The position numbers and the translations under genes are program-made. From an uncultured bacterium (lineage in GTDB: Bacteria; Bacillota; Clostridia; Lachnospirales; Lachnospiraceae), in assembly GCA_947177425.1 (NCBI GenBank), contig CAMWUN010000007.1, forward strand, positions 23,647-87,646: a DNA stretch of 64,000 nucleotides. The letters are read 5' to 3'. Each line of letters starts with the position of its first letter. Position 1 is the first letter of the stretch. The notes under the pieces were generated by a model. That model saw nothing but the letters and a program-made list of their open reading frames with translations, made no database searches and was not told where the DNA came from. Positions 45,644 to 54,682 of this stretch are shown here, piece by piece.

Positions 45644-46426
45644 TCACAAGCTTTCCAAACTGGCACACGTGTCCGGCCCACCGGCCCCGGAAAGGAACAC
45701 ATACCTGTCCCCGCCGGATAACTCCCTGGAAAATGAAAATCCAAGCCCGCAAAATTCCTTCATCCCCTCCGGAGCTTCTATGCGGTTTTGTGCCATAAAA
45801 CGCACCATCTCTCCCCGAGCCATTTTAGCCAGAGTTCCCTTCTGCCTCACTTTTCCCTCTGCCAGCACGCCAAATTCAACTGTAAGGAACCTGTCCTTTG
45901 TGGTGATATATTTTTCGATACACTTTGCATATTCTTTCGACGCCAGATTGATAATGATACCATCGTTACCGGACAACGCTTTATATAAACGATTTCCCCA
46001 GAAGTCGTATAAGTCCTTACTGCCATTAACAGATAGCTTTGCCTGCATTTCCAGCCGGTACGGCACCACCCCGTCAAAGGGTTTCAGCAGGCCGTAAAAG
46101 CCCGACAGAATGTAAAGATGCTCTGCAATATAGCATAACTCCTCCGTGGTAAACACCCCCGGCGCCATATGCTGGTACTGCAATCCCTCATACGCAATTA
46201 CCGCCGGAGTCAGCGCCTGTTCCAAATCCATGGTCTGAAACCGCTCATAATTTAACCGGGCAAGCTTATCATTACACTTCCACAACGACTTTGCCTCCCC
46301 AATAGGCAGCGCCTTTATTGTATTCATAAGAATCCGGGTATCCTCTATAAATTCCGGTAGTCCGCCCGTTTCATAGGTATCCGTATCCACATTCATTTTC
46401 TTGGCTGGTGAAATAATTATCTTCAT
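45644..46426 (-). CDS. yaaA: YaaA family peroxide-stress protein
   Basis: 260 residues beginning with the family's canonical MKIIISPAKKMN; the frame extends four codons to an ATG at 46438 that abuts its ribosome site. Further landmarks are TPAVIAYEGLQYQHM, ILSGFYGLLKPFDGVVPYRL, DFWGNRLY and NLASKEYAK. In E. coli YaaA limits intracellular iron and DNA damage during peroxide stress. The C-terminus is odd: after RYVFL, where homologues end, about 15 residues (SGAGGPDTCASLESL) come from the junction with the spmA relic. The body of the protein is intact, so it is probably functional. Confidence 0.92.
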   Translation of the reverse strand: MKIIISPAKKMNVDTDTYETGGLPEFIEDTRILMNTIKALPIGEAKSLWKCNDKLARLNYERFQTMDLEQALTPAVIAYEGLQYQHMAPGVFTTEELCYIAEHLYILSGFYGLLKPFDGVVPYRLEMQAKLSVNGSKDLYDFWGNRLYKALSGNDGIIINLASKEYAKCIEKYITTKDRFLTVEFGVLAEGKVRQKGTLAKMARGEMVRFMAQNRIEAPEGMKEFCGLGFSFSRELSGGDRYVFLSGAGGPDTCASLESL

Positions 46427-46561
46427 ATACTCTGCCATTCCTTACTGCTGCTTAAAAATGCTGTAATCCCCCTGTAAATCTTCCGCATCTCAATTATATA
46501 AAAATGCTCCCACGTTTACAATATAGTTCGTCAAAAATAAGCACAGCCCAACAGCCATGCT

Positions 46562-46684
46562 GTTACTATTCATGGTCTAAAGACCGCTCATAGCAACGAT
46601 TCGTGGCGATAATACCCCTCACACCTGAATCATGTTCTCACGGAATGCGCAGTCCGTGCGCCTTTCTGAGCCATGAATAGTAAC
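46562..46684. mobile_element. MITE-like element, 123 bp, with 8-bp target duplication
   Basis: Terminal inverted repeats GTTACTATTCATGG (46562-46575) and CCATGAATAGTAAC (46671-46684) are perfect over 14 bases. GCCATGCT is duplicated exactly on both sides (46554-46561, 46685-46692). The left 36 bases contain the nested palindrome also found alone at 7617-7652 (34 of 36 identical). No coding capacity. It fills most of the gap between yaaA and the MFS gene. Confidence 0.85.
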
Positions 46685-46743
46685 GCCATGCTTACCTATA
46701 TAAATCTCTTTATAAATCCATTTTTATCCTGTGAGATTGACTC

Positions 46744-47982
46744 CTAAACTATCCCTTCAAATATATGTTTGGAACTGACAGCAATTATCAGGGAAACAGC
46801 GCCTGCAAACAGAATCACTGCAAATTCATATCCTTTACAGATTTCAAACAGCACGCCATACATGGCATTGCCCAGCGGCTGTGCGCACATACTTACGGTC
46901 AGTGTGACAGCTATTACCTTTCCGATAAGGTTCCCGGGCGTTTCCATCTGGATAAAGGCCATCATCTGTACAGAGAAAATTGTCGAAAATATCATGATGA
47001 AAAAGCAGCACACCGTCAAAACCATATAGTTTATCATCCCCGAGTTAAAAATTACCAGCGATATCCCGGCCGGAAATACAAGCCCTGCACAGACTATGAT
47101 TAAATTTCCCGCTTTCTGCACAGACAGCTTTTTGGCAAAAATACCTGCACTGATTCCCCCGGCCAGTCCTCCGGCCGCCAGCGCTCCCTGTGCAAATCCA
47201 TACAGCTTATTTGACATTCCGGCATCCAACTGCAGAACCTCCGTCACCAAATAAGGCAGTCCCACAATAATCATGGCGGACTGAAACAAATTGATTCCAC
47301 ACACCACCAGCAGCCCTTTTCCCACCACTGGTTTATCCTTACGAATAAAACGGATACTTTGGTCAAAATCTTCTTTGACTGTTTCCCACACACTGCCCCT
47401 GGCCTTTTGTCTGGAAAAAGGTATTTGAATAAAAATCTCCATAACTGCCGACAAAAAGAAGCATGCCGTACACCCCCACAGCACAGGTGTTAATCCGTAG
47501 GCGCTGTATAATATCCCGCCAAGAACAGGCCCCAGCAGGGAAGCAAAGGAACTTATTGCATTGATAATGGAATTTGCCTCCATAATATGCTCCGGACTTA
47601 CCAGCGCCGGAATACTTGCCTGCACAGAGGGCTGGTATGCCCCTGCAATGCCGTACAAAAGCATCAGTGTAACCGCCATCAGAAGCACAAGACTGACCTT
47701 CCCCATGAGCAGGGAAAAGACCGTAATCACCGCCGCTGTAAAAAAATCCAGCGTCACCATGATATTCCGTTTATTTACCCTGTCTGCAACAATGCCGCCC
47801 ACAGGAGAGAGCAGAATCGCCGGAATAAACGCGCAGGCCGTAACCGTTCCGTAAATGGCGGAAGAACCTGTCTGATTAAGCAGATACAAAGGCAGTGCAA
47901 ACCTCACCCCTGCATTGCCAAACAGCGAAATAATCTGTCCTATAACAACCAGCGTAAAATCTTTGGAAAACAGTTTATTCAT
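46744..47982 (-). CDS. MFS transporter, MFS_3/MefA-like efflux type
   Basis: 412 residues, 12 membrane helices. LVVIGQIISLFGNAGVRFAL opens the protein, followed by the motif-A-like loop GGIVADRVNKRNIMV and the usual break between halves near residue 205. The class exports macrolides and other drugs or siderophores. GGAG lies six bases before the ATG at 47982, which directly abuts the ABC permease stop. It is therefore the last gene of a tetR-ABC-ABC-MFS operon; two different exporters in one unit suggest response to a toxic compound. Confidence 0.9.
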   Translation of the reverse strand: MNKLFSKDFTLVVIGQIISLFGNAGVRFALPLYLLNQTGSSAIYGTVTACAFIPAILLSPVGGIVADRVNKRNIMVTLDFFTAAVITVFSLLMGKVSLVLLMAVTLMLLYGIAGAYQPSVQASIPALVSPEHIMEANSIINAISSFASLLGPVLGGILYSAYGLTPVLWGCTACFFLSAVMEIFIQIPFSRQKARGSVWETVKEDFDQSIRFIRKDKPVVGKGLLVVCGINLFQSAMIIVGLPYLVTEVLQLDAGMSNKLYGFAQGALAAGGLAGGISAGIFAKKLSVQKAGNLIIVCAGLVFPAGISLVIFNSGMINYMVLTVCCFFIMIFSTIFSVQMMAFIQMETPGNLIGKVIAVTLTVSMCAQPLGNAMYGVLFEICKGYEFAVILFAGAVSLIIAVSSKHIFEGIV

Positions 47983-48684
47983 CTAAATCTCCATCCTTTC
48001 AATCCCCTTAGCGAGCATCTGATACATAATTTCAGCCGCCAGACCAAACACCATAACCAGAAGCAACATCCCCCAGACCATATGTTTCCCGAGTCCCGCA
48101 ATTAAATTTGGCACAAAGCACATGAGAATCACAGAACATACAACTGCCGTTATTGTGGAACGCCTTTTCCACCCGGCCGCCCCGGAGATTATCCCCATTT
48201 CAAAAGCCAGTATACCCGCTAACGCACTTGACAGCAACAGGGAAATAAGGAAATATTTCCCGGGCTGTTCCGGCATAATCCCGAAAATACCTGCTGTTAT
48301 GTACAGAATCCCCATCACAGCCACATTACTGGCATACCCGGAGACTGCTGTAAGGCAAAGCACTATCAGACACTTTGTATTGAGAATTTTCTTCCGTTCC
48401 AGCGGATAGGTAAGCAGAATCACTGCATTTTTTCCGCAATATTCATCCACAATTACCCTTGCCGCAGCCACTGCTGAAAAAATACTGAAACAGGCAAAGG
48501 TAATGGCCGTCAAAAGGGCATATAGCCTGTTCCAGCTTGTGAACAGTGCATCCTCTTCTCCTCCGTAAGCCCCCAGAAAAAGGAATAAAAGCCCGATTCC
48601 CAGCACACATGCAAATATTCCTGCCGCCGCCCACAAATAAGCGGATAATTGTATTTTGTTCATTTCGATTTTATATAAACTCAT
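47983..48684 (-). CDS. ABC-2 type transporter permease
   Basis: 233 residues, six membrane helices. LTYPLERKKILNTKCLIVL, the short cytoplasmic loop between helices 2 and 3, is typical of the ABC-2 permeases of small exporters of lantibiotic and bacitracin type. GAGGAGG precedes the ATG. It follows the ATPase by 12 bases and is followed without a gap by the MFS gene. Confidence 0.88.
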   Translation of the reverse strand: MSLYKIEMNKIQLSAYLWAAAGIFACVLGIGLLFLFLGAYGGEEDALFTSWNRLYALLTAITFACFSIFSAVAAARVIVDEYCGKNAVILLTYPLERKKILNTKCLIVLCLTAVSGYASNVAVMGILYITAGIFGIMPEQPGKYFLISLLLSSALAGILAFEMGIISGAAGWKRRSTITAVVCSVILMCFVPNLIAGLGKHMVWGMLLLVMVFGLAAEIMYQMLAKGIERMEI

Positions 48685-48696
48685 ATTTTCCTCCTC

Positions 48697-49440
48697 TCAC
48701 ATGCCGCCCCTTTTCAGGGCCGCTCCCTCTGAATCATTACCTGCCATAACGCATACAACATAATCTTCAAAGCCTTCGCCGTACTGCGCCGCTGTCTCCT
48801 CCACTGCAAACTCCTGTCTGATATATCCCCCGGAAAGAATTCCTATGCGGTCCGCCGTATGGCGTATTTCCCCGACAATATGGCTTGAAAGCAGTATGGA
48901 TATGCCAGCGGCCGACAGCTTCCTCATAAGCTCTCTCATTTCCGTAATTGCAATGGGATCAAGGCCGTTAAGCGGTTCGTCCAGAATCAACAGCCTGGGA
49001 CGGTGAATAATGGCCCTTGCTATCCCAAGTCTCTGCTTCATGCCAAGGGAATACTGGGAGACAGGTTTTTTCCCTGCGCCGCCAAGCCCCACAAGCGCTA
49101 AAACCTCCGGTATATCTGCTTTTTTCTCCATAAGCGCAAGGTGCATGGAAAGCAGTTCCTCTGCATTTAAGTGTTCATAAAACACAGGCATTTCAATCAT
49201 ACTTCCGATATCCGACAAATACTTCCGGCCGCCGTCTGCTTCCTTACCCAAAACATAGATACTCCCTCCATCAAGCCTTTGCAGGCCAAGTATCATCTTC
49301 ATCAGGGTAGTTTTTCCTGCGCCGTTGACCCCCAGCAGGCCATAAATCTCGCCGCTGCGTATTTCAAAACTGCAATTGTTTATCACCTGCGACGAACCGT
49401 AACTTTTGCATACTGACCTCACTTCAACTACTTTCTCCAT
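48697..49440 (-). CDS. ABC transporter ATPase, drug/lantibiotic export type
   Basis: 247 residues: Walker A GVNGAGKTTLMK, signature YSLGMKQRLGIARAI, Walker B LLILDEPLNGLDP and H-loop LLSSHIVGEI. It belongs to the BcrA/CcmA-like class that pairs with a small ABC-2 permease. AAGGAGG precedes the ATG at 49440. A GTATG-containing palindrome 20 bases upstream may bind the TetR protein encoded just before it. Confidence 0.93.
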   Translation of the reverse strand: MEKVVEVRSVCKSYGSSQVINNCSFEIRSGEIYGLLGVNGAGKTTLMKMILGLQRLDGGSIYVLGKEADGGRKYLSDIGSMIEMPVFYEHLNAEELLSMHLALMEKKADIPEVLALVGLGGAGKKPVSQYSLGMKQRLGIARAIIHRPRLLILDEPLNGLDPIAITEMRELMRKLSAAGISILLSSHIVGEIRHTADRIGILSGGYIRQEFAVEETAAQYGEGFEDYVVCVMAGNDSEGAALKRGGM

Positions 49441-49454
49441 ACTTCCTCCTTTTT

Positions 49455-49474
49455 AATACCGCACGACGGTATGT
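49455..49474. promoter_or_regulatory. Candidate TetR operator before the ABC genes
   Basis: ATACCG/CGGTAT arms (49456-49461, 49467-49472) form a palindrome whose half-sites (GTATG) match those at 50235-50274, though with a wider spacer. Confidence 0.45.
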
Positions 49475-49562
49475 ATTAATTTAAAAATATGGGACTTTCC
49501 GGTATTTTCTGGAAAGTCCTTTTAACCAGCCCCATTGAAGCAACGGAAAGCTGATGTTTTCA

Positions 49563-50216
49563 TTATTTATTTTTATGATAAATAGATGCCAGTTCCTTAA
49601 GCCTGTCTAACATTTCATCATCTACAACATCAAGCCCAAAGCCCTGCATCATCTGGCGGAACACCATAAATTTCCGGAAAGTTTTTTCCTCCGAATCGTC
49701 AAAAATCATTGGATTCATCCAGATATTTGCGGCCAGAATAATTAATTCCGCTAACTCGGACGGATAATCTGTCTGGATAGTTCCGTCCAAAATCCCCTGC
49801 CTGATAATCGGAAGAATATAATCGGGCGCTGCTGTCTCTATTGTTTCCTTAAAAATACTATATAGCAGTCTCGGATTATTGCCCAGATTAGGGGCTGCTG
49901 CAAATATCTCATCCTGCACCGGCCTTGAAATGGATTTCTTAAAAATTGTCTTCAGTTTCTCCAATCCGGTAAGGTCCGCACAGTCCCGGATATCCGCCAG
50001 CATACGGTTGGACTCTTCCGTCATCCTGTCTGTAACGGCAACCAGTATATCCTCTTTTGACTTAAAATGATGGTAAATCGCACCCTTGCTAAGCCCCCCA
50101 AGATTGTCAATAATATCCTGGATGGAAGTGCGCTCATACCCCTTTTCCATAAAAAGGCGGAAGGCGGCATCTAGTATTAAGCTGACTGTCTCCTCCGGGT
50201 GCTTGTTCCTTGCCAT
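49563..50216 (-). CDS. TetR family repressor
   Basis: 217 residues from the ATG at 50216 (MARNKHPEETV), ten bases after GGAGG. The N-terminal helix-turn-helix is classical: ILDAAFRLFMEKGYERTSIQ, then LSKGAIYHHFKSKEDIL. The helical ligand-binding domain fills the rest. It is upstream of, and in line with, the ABC and MFS exporter genes. Two palindromes overlap its own promoter, so autoregulation and control of the exporters are likely; the inducer would be an exported compound. Confidence 0.93.
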   Translation of the reverse strand: MARNKHPEETVSLILDAAFRLFMEKGYERTSIQDIIDNLGGLSKGAIYHHFKSKEDILVAVTDRMTEESNRMLADIRDCADLTGLEKLKTIFKKSISRPVQDEIFAAAPNLGNNPRLLYSIFKETIETAAPDYILPIIRQGILDGTIQTDYPSELAELIILAANIWMNPMIFDDSEEKTFRKFMVFRQMMQGFGLDVVDDEMLDRLKELASIYHKNK

Positions 50217-50234
50217 TCTAATTTCACCTCCTAT

Positions 50235-50274
50235 CATACTAACGGTATGTTTATATTATCATACCATTGGTATG
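50235..50274. promoter_or_regulatory. Two palindromic operators in front of tetR
   Basis: CATACTAACGGTATG (50235-50249) and CATACCATTGGTATG (50260-50274) share CATAC/GTATG half-sites, five-base cores and a 25-base centre-to-centre distance. They cover the region directly upstream of the ribosome site. Confidence 0.7.
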
Positions 50275-50285
50275 TATGTCAAGCA

Positions 50286-51362
50286 TTAAGTATTTTCCAA
50301 TTTATTTCCATATTTTCTTTCGCGGTATTCAGCCGGCGTACAACCGTAATACCTTTTAAAAGCACTGCGGAAATTCCCGGAATCCAGATATCCCAGCATC
50401 CCGGAAATTTCATCCACAGACAATCCCGGGGCAGCAAGCAGGCGGGCGGCCTGACACATTTTCAATTTGCGGATATTTTCACCAAAACTCATGCCTGTAG
50501 TGCTTTTTATCATGCGCTGCAGGTGCCGTTCACTGTAATGAAAAAAGGAGGCAAGCTCCGCAAGCGTAACAGTATTGTAATTTTCCTGCATATATTTCAG
50601 TATAAAAACCAGATTTTCATTTTTTTCTTGCTGGTTATGGGCAGGCAGGAGGACATTGGCGCTGTGGTTCCTGAGAAGGACAATAAAAAATGCGTTGACC
50701 ACGGAGTTAAGCATACGGTTTTTGTACTGGCGGTTATGCTGGAATTCATGGCAGGCAAAGCCTATATAGTTAAATAATTCCTGATCATATCCGGTGCGGA
50801 ACAGCAGAAAAGGATGGGACGGAGAATGGTAAAGATTCCGCATGAAAAAATCTGACAAAATGTCGTTTTCAGACAATACGCCGAAAAATGCCTGCTCAAA
50901 AGTGCTTGTCCTTAAAAGGATATTAAAGATAATGCAGTTATCGGAAAAAGCACTGAGGGCATGCCGGGTATTCGGGGCAATGATACAGATATCCCCTCTC
51001 TGCATGGGAATCTGCTCCCCTGCAATAAAATTCGTGCAGTCTCCTTCCGCCACGCAGACAACTTCCAGAAAATCATGGGAATGTCTGATAGGGGGCAGAT
51101 AGCGCAGATGACGATAAATCTCCACGTCATATCCGGCATGGAAAAAGTCGTCTTCGTGAAGAATGTCAGAGGTAAACATGGACAGACAGCCGCGGAAACC
51201 GGATTGGGAGACAGCCTGCCTTAAAATCTTCCCGGCTTCCTCCAGTTCACAGGAAGAGCGGGAATCCGGTAAAGGATATTGCAGGGCAAGCGCACGCAGT
51301 TCTATCTCTATGGGCATCAGTTCCGTATTGATTTCCAGGGAAAAGTTGTCATAAAACTTCAT
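50286..51362 (-). CDS. AraC family regulator, probably of the rhamnosidase locus
   Basis: 358 residues from the ATG at 51362, six bases after GAGG; an open frame extends upstream without support. Residues about 90-200 are a cupin sensor (PPIRHSHDFLEVVCVAEGDC, MQRGDICIIAPNTRHAL). The C-terminal 100 residues are the AraC DNA-binding domain (LAELASFFHYSERHLQRMIK, GYLDSGNFRSAFKRYYGCTP). It is divergent from the GH78 gene, sharing about 410 bases, and most likely activates it. Confidence 0.92.
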   Translation of the reverse strand: MKFYDNFSLEINTELMPIEIELRALALQYPLPDSRSSCELEEAGKILRQAVSQSGFRGCLSMFTSDILHEDDFFHAGYDVEIYRHLRYLPPIRHSHDFLEVVCVAEGDCTNFIAGEQIPMQRGDICIIAPNTRHALSAFSDNCIIFNILLRTSTFEQAFFGVLSENDILSDFFMRNLYHSPSHPFLLFRTGYDQELFNYIGFACHEFQHNRQYKNRMLNSVVNAFFIVLLRNHSANVLLPAHNQQEKNENLVFILKYMQENYNTVTLAELASFFHYSERHLQRMIKSTTGMSFGENIRKLKMCQAARLLAAPGLSVDEISGMLGYLDSGNFRSAFKRYYGCTPAEYRERKYGNKLENT

Positions 51363-51466
51363 GTGCCACCTCATTTTCGCATGCCTGCCGCCCATAAAGC
51401 CCCATGGATGCTGCGCAGACACACTCTTTTGAACCCGCAAAACTGAACAGTCATGTTATATGAATC

Positions 51467-51495
51467 AGTATAAGACAGGAATTATGCGCTGTCAA
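51467..51495 (-). promoter_or_regulatory. Promoter of the AraC gene
   Basis: Minus-strand TTGACA (51490-51495) and TATACT (51467-51472), 17 bases apart, about 105 bases before the ATG. Confidence 0.7.
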
Positions 51496-51636
51496 TGATG
51501 TCGCAAATCACCTGTCTGTTTGTCATCCCCTCCCCTGTTCCCGGGAAACAGATTCTGGTATCCTTATATCCATAGTCAACACTCTCCACTGCCGGCAATG
51601 GGCATCAAGCTTGCAGCGCCGCCAGACAGCGGAGTA

Positions 51637-51752
51637 TTTGACCCTCGCGGCAGGCGCCAAATATCCGTGCAGATACCGGCTGCCTACGGGAATAAAGGCA
51701 CAGGAACCGTATATATACATATCTAACCGGCTCATTGCCCGCGGGAATAAAA
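51637..51752 (+). repeat. Dispersed leader repeat, copy 2
   Basis: Segment 51637-51660 matches 28877-28900 at 21 of 24 bases, and 51733-51751 is nearly identical to 28926-28944. Inside this copy an ACCGGCT...GGGAATAAA block occurs twice. It forms the leader of the rhamnosidase gene. Confidence 0.55.
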
Positions 51753-51776
51753 ATAGGAAAAGGCAGGTATACATCA

Positions 51777-54110
51777 ATGACAGAAAAAGCAAAATGGATT
51801 ACAAATGGGACTAAGACCCCCTTTTATGTGCGGAAAAAATTTATACTCCGTAAGCCTGTAAAAACTGCCTCCGCAAAAGTATGCGGATTAGGACAGTTTC
51901 ATTTTTATATAAACGGGCGGAAAGTATCTGACCACGAACTGGATCCGGGATGGACAGATTACCGGAAATATATCCAGTATGTTACATTTGACGTAACCGG
52001 CTGTCTCCATGGCGGTGAAAATATGCTGGGAGCCGAGGTTGGCAACGGATGGTTTATCAAAACAGATGAACATTATACCTTTACCTTCCCTGAATTCATG
52101 CCGCCAAACCCCAATCCCTATCAGCCTTACGGGGAATCCCTTATTTTTATGGCCGAGCTGGTTATCTGCTATGAAGACGGTACCAGCGAAATAATTGCTT
52201 CAGATGAAACTTTTGAAACCAGAAAGCACCCTGTAGTTATGAGTAATGTGTACGGTTCCGAAACAATTGACGGACATCTCGTTGCGGCAAAATGGTGTAC
52301 TCCCGAAAGCGCCGGCTCCGGCTGGGAGTATGCCAGACCCGTGCCTGAAGATGCGTGTCCTGAGGGACGGCTGGAGGAGCAGTTCCAGCCGCCTGTCCGG
52401 GTCATCAGAACCTATATGGCAGAATACCTGCACCAGGCAGGCGGCAGGGATATTTATGATTTCGGTCAGAACATGTCAGGGATTCTGGAATTTGAAGCCA
52501 TGGGAAAAGCTGGAGATATGATAAAAATTTATCCTGCGGAAAAACTTGGCGCGGACAAAGATGTGGATCAGAAGGCTAAAAACTGGACAGTGGTGGATTC
52601 CTGCATTACCTATATTATCGGGCAGGACGATGCCTGGGAAAAATGCCGTATGAAATTCACCTACTTTGCGGGAAGGTATGTGGCTATTGAAAAAATCTGC
52701 ATATCCCAGACAGAACCGCATGAGGAACCCATGCTCCGGAACTTTCGCGCAGATGCCATTACAAGCGCGTACCAGACAGACGGTTCTTTTTCCTGCGATG
52801 ATAAGCGGTATAACCAGATCTATGACATGATAGAAAAAACAGTGGAAGCCAATATGCTCAGTGTACACACTGACTGCCCCACAATTGAGCGCTTTGCGTG
52901 GCAGGAACCCAATCACCTGATGGCGCCCTCCATTATGTACATGAAAGACGGACGGAAACTGTGGGAAAAATTTCTGTTAGACATGCGCGTGCAGCAGCAT
53001 ACAAAAGAGGACTATTTTCTGGATTATGACGGGAACAGGCTCTATCCGGGCGACGGCCTTATGCCGTCCCAGTGTCCCTGTTATATTCCCAATGTGATAC
53101 CTGTGCCGGGAATGGGAAGTTTTTATGATATTATTGCCTGGGGAAGCACCTGTATACTGGGAACTTACTGGCACTACCAGTTTTATGGCGACCAAAAGAT
53201 TATCCGGGATAATTACGATGCCGGCATGAGATATCTGCGCCATCTGCAGTCAAAAGTTACCCCGGAAGGTTTCATTAACCACGGCCTCGGCGACTGGGGG
53301 AATCCCAGAAACGAACTGGCCCGTGAAAACATTGAGACGGCCTTTCTCTATGCAGATACAAAAGTTCTGGCAATGTTTGCGGAAATTCTTGACAAACCCC
53401 GGGACCGCCGGGAACTGGAAGCCTGGGCGGAAGAAATCCGGGCAAACTATAACAGCCGTCTTCTGGTACAGCACCCGGAAAAAGGCTTCTGGTGTTACCG
53501 TTGTGCAGACCACCCGGACGAAATCTTTCTGACACAGGCATCCCAGGCCCTGCCCCTCTTCTGGGGAATGGCGCCGGAGGATAAGAAAGAGGATATCGCC
53601 CGTGCCCTGGCCTATACCCTGGAACGCGACGGCGCATTAATCTGCGGGGAAGTGGGACTTCCCTATGTAATCCAGTCCGCCGCACAGGCCGGCCTGAACA
53701 GCCTCATCAGCAGATTTATCCTGAAAGAAGAGCCCCCCAGCTACTACGCCTTTATTTTAGACGGGGAAACCACACTGGGAGAATACTGGGAGAAAAACCC
53801 CCGTAGCCATTGCCATGACATGATGGGGCATATTATCGAATGGTATTATAACGGCATCGCCGGAATAATTCCTGATAAGCCTGGTTTTAAGGAAGTGACC
53901 ATCCGGCCTTATCTGCCGGAAAGCATCCATGAATTTACCTGCAGTTACCGCTCCGTCAGCGGACACATCCGTCTCCATATAAAAGAAGAAAAAGAGGAAA
54001 TCCTTCTGGAAACGGACTGTGGGGAAGACATCCTTGTGCATATCGACACCTCAAACCTGATGGCCCGCAAAAAGCCGGTCAAATGCTTTACCGCTGACAG
54101 AAGGCTATAA
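51777..54110 (+). CDS. Alpha-L-rhamnosidase, GH78
   Basis: 777 residues. The N-terminal Bac_rhamnosid_N region is recognisable (AKVCGLGQFHFYINGRKVSD, DPGWTDYRKYIQYVTFDV), followed by the concanavalin-like domain (RDIYDFGQNMSGILEFEA). The (alpha/alpha)6 barrel begins near 345 with the family motif HTDCPTIERFAWQEPNH, which carries catalytic-region acidic residues. GETTLGEYWEKNPRSHCHDM and the C-terminal beta domain (GFKEVTIRPYLP) complete it. No signal peptide, so it works in the cytosol on small rhamnosides. The ribosome site before the ATG at 51777 is weak (AAGGCAGG). Confidence 0.93.
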   Translation: MTEKAKWITNGTKTPFYVRKKFILRKPVKTASAKVCGLGQFHFYINGRKVSDHELDPGWTDYRKYIQYVTFDVTGCLHGGENMLGAEVGNGWFIKTDEHYTFTFPEFMPPNPNPYQPYGESLIFMAELVICYEDGTSEIIASDETFETRKHPVVMSNVYGSETIDGHLVAAKWCTPESAGSGWEYARPVPEDACPEGRLEEQFQPPVRVIRTYMAEYLHQAGGRDIYDFGQNMSGILEFEAMGKAGDMIKIYPAEKLGADKDVDQKAKNWTVVDSCITYIIGQDDAWEKCRMKFTYFAGRYVAIEKICISQTEPHEEPMLRNFRADAITSAYQTDGSFSCDDKRYNQIYDMIEKTVEANMLSVHTDCPTIERFAWQEPNHLMAPSIMYMKDGRKLWEKFLLDMRVQQHTKEDYFLDYDGNRLYPGDGLMPSQCPCYIPNVIPVPGMGSFYDIIAWGSTCILGTYWHYQFYGDQKIIRDNYDAGMRYLRHLQSKVTPEGFINHGLGDWGNPRNELARENIETAFLYADTKVLAMFAEILDKPRDRRELEAWAEEIRANYNSRLLVQHPEKGFWCYRCADHPDEIFLTQASQALPLFWGMAPEDKKEDIARALAYTLERDGALICGEVGLPYVIQSAAQAGLNSLISRFILKEEPPSYYAFILDGETTLGEYWEKNPRSHCHDMMGHIIEWYYNGIAGIIPDKPGFKEVTIRPYLPESIHEFTCSYRSVSGHIRLHIKEEKEEILLETDCGEDILVHIDTSNLMARKKPVKCFTADRRL

Positions 54111-54190
54111 ATCCCCCAGCGCGCCGGCAACGTAAAAAATAATCAAAGAATCAGAACAAAATCTGAGATTCTGTTCGGAACGGAGACAAA

Positions 54191-54682
54191 ATGAAAGAAT
54201 ATAAGAATAATAGAAATCCCGTCCTGCCATTAGAATATCATATTCCCGACAGCGAGGGGCATGTAATGCCGGATGGAAAGCTGTATATTTATGGCAGCTT
54301 TGACGACCGGGAAGATGTCTATTGCAGCGAAAAATATTATGTGGCATCCACGCCCGATCTGGAACACTGGACCATTCACGGGGAAGCGTTAAACGGGAAT
54401 GACATTCCATGGTTCAACAACCCGGATGCCCCCAGCTATCCGGGAATCGACTGGAGCCATCCCACACCCTTTATCAGAAAAATGCTGGAGAATATGGCTT
54501 CTGACGGGGAAGATATGAAAGAAAAGTTTGAAAAAGCAGGCAAGGAGGCAAAACCCCCGCTTCTCTTTGCCCCCGCCAAAACTTTCAGGGCGGGGAATCC
54601 CTCCCCGCCCAATCTTATTTTCTTCCAAGTTCCTTCAAAGCTTCCAGCGTCTCTTTCATATTATTTTTGTGCCAGTTGTTAA
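54191..54682 (+). pseudogene. Truncated GH43-like glycosidase
   Basis: The first 125 or so codons are a GH43 N-terminus: NRNPVLPLEYHIPDSEGHVM, DGKLYIYGSFDDRED, YYVASTPDLEHWTIHG, then PPLLFAP, where the second blade would begin. Real GH43 enzymes run 300-550 residues. After codon 127 the frame enters a terminator and unrelated DNA (the antisense of the next gene). GGAG precedes the ATG. The catalytic Asp region is present but the remaining blades are missing, so it is almost certainly inactive. Confidence 0.75.
54588..54610. terminator. Terminator between truncated GH43 and the PH-like gene
   Basis: GGGCGGGGA (54588-54596) and TCCCCGCCC (54602-54610) are exact complements, followed on the plus strand by AATCTTATTTTCTT. 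Confidence 0.75.

Noticed and set aside
45624..46097. 157-codon plus-strand frame over yaaA
   Set aside because: It is the antisense of a clearly conserved yaaA gene, lacks a ribosome site and has no recognisable motif.
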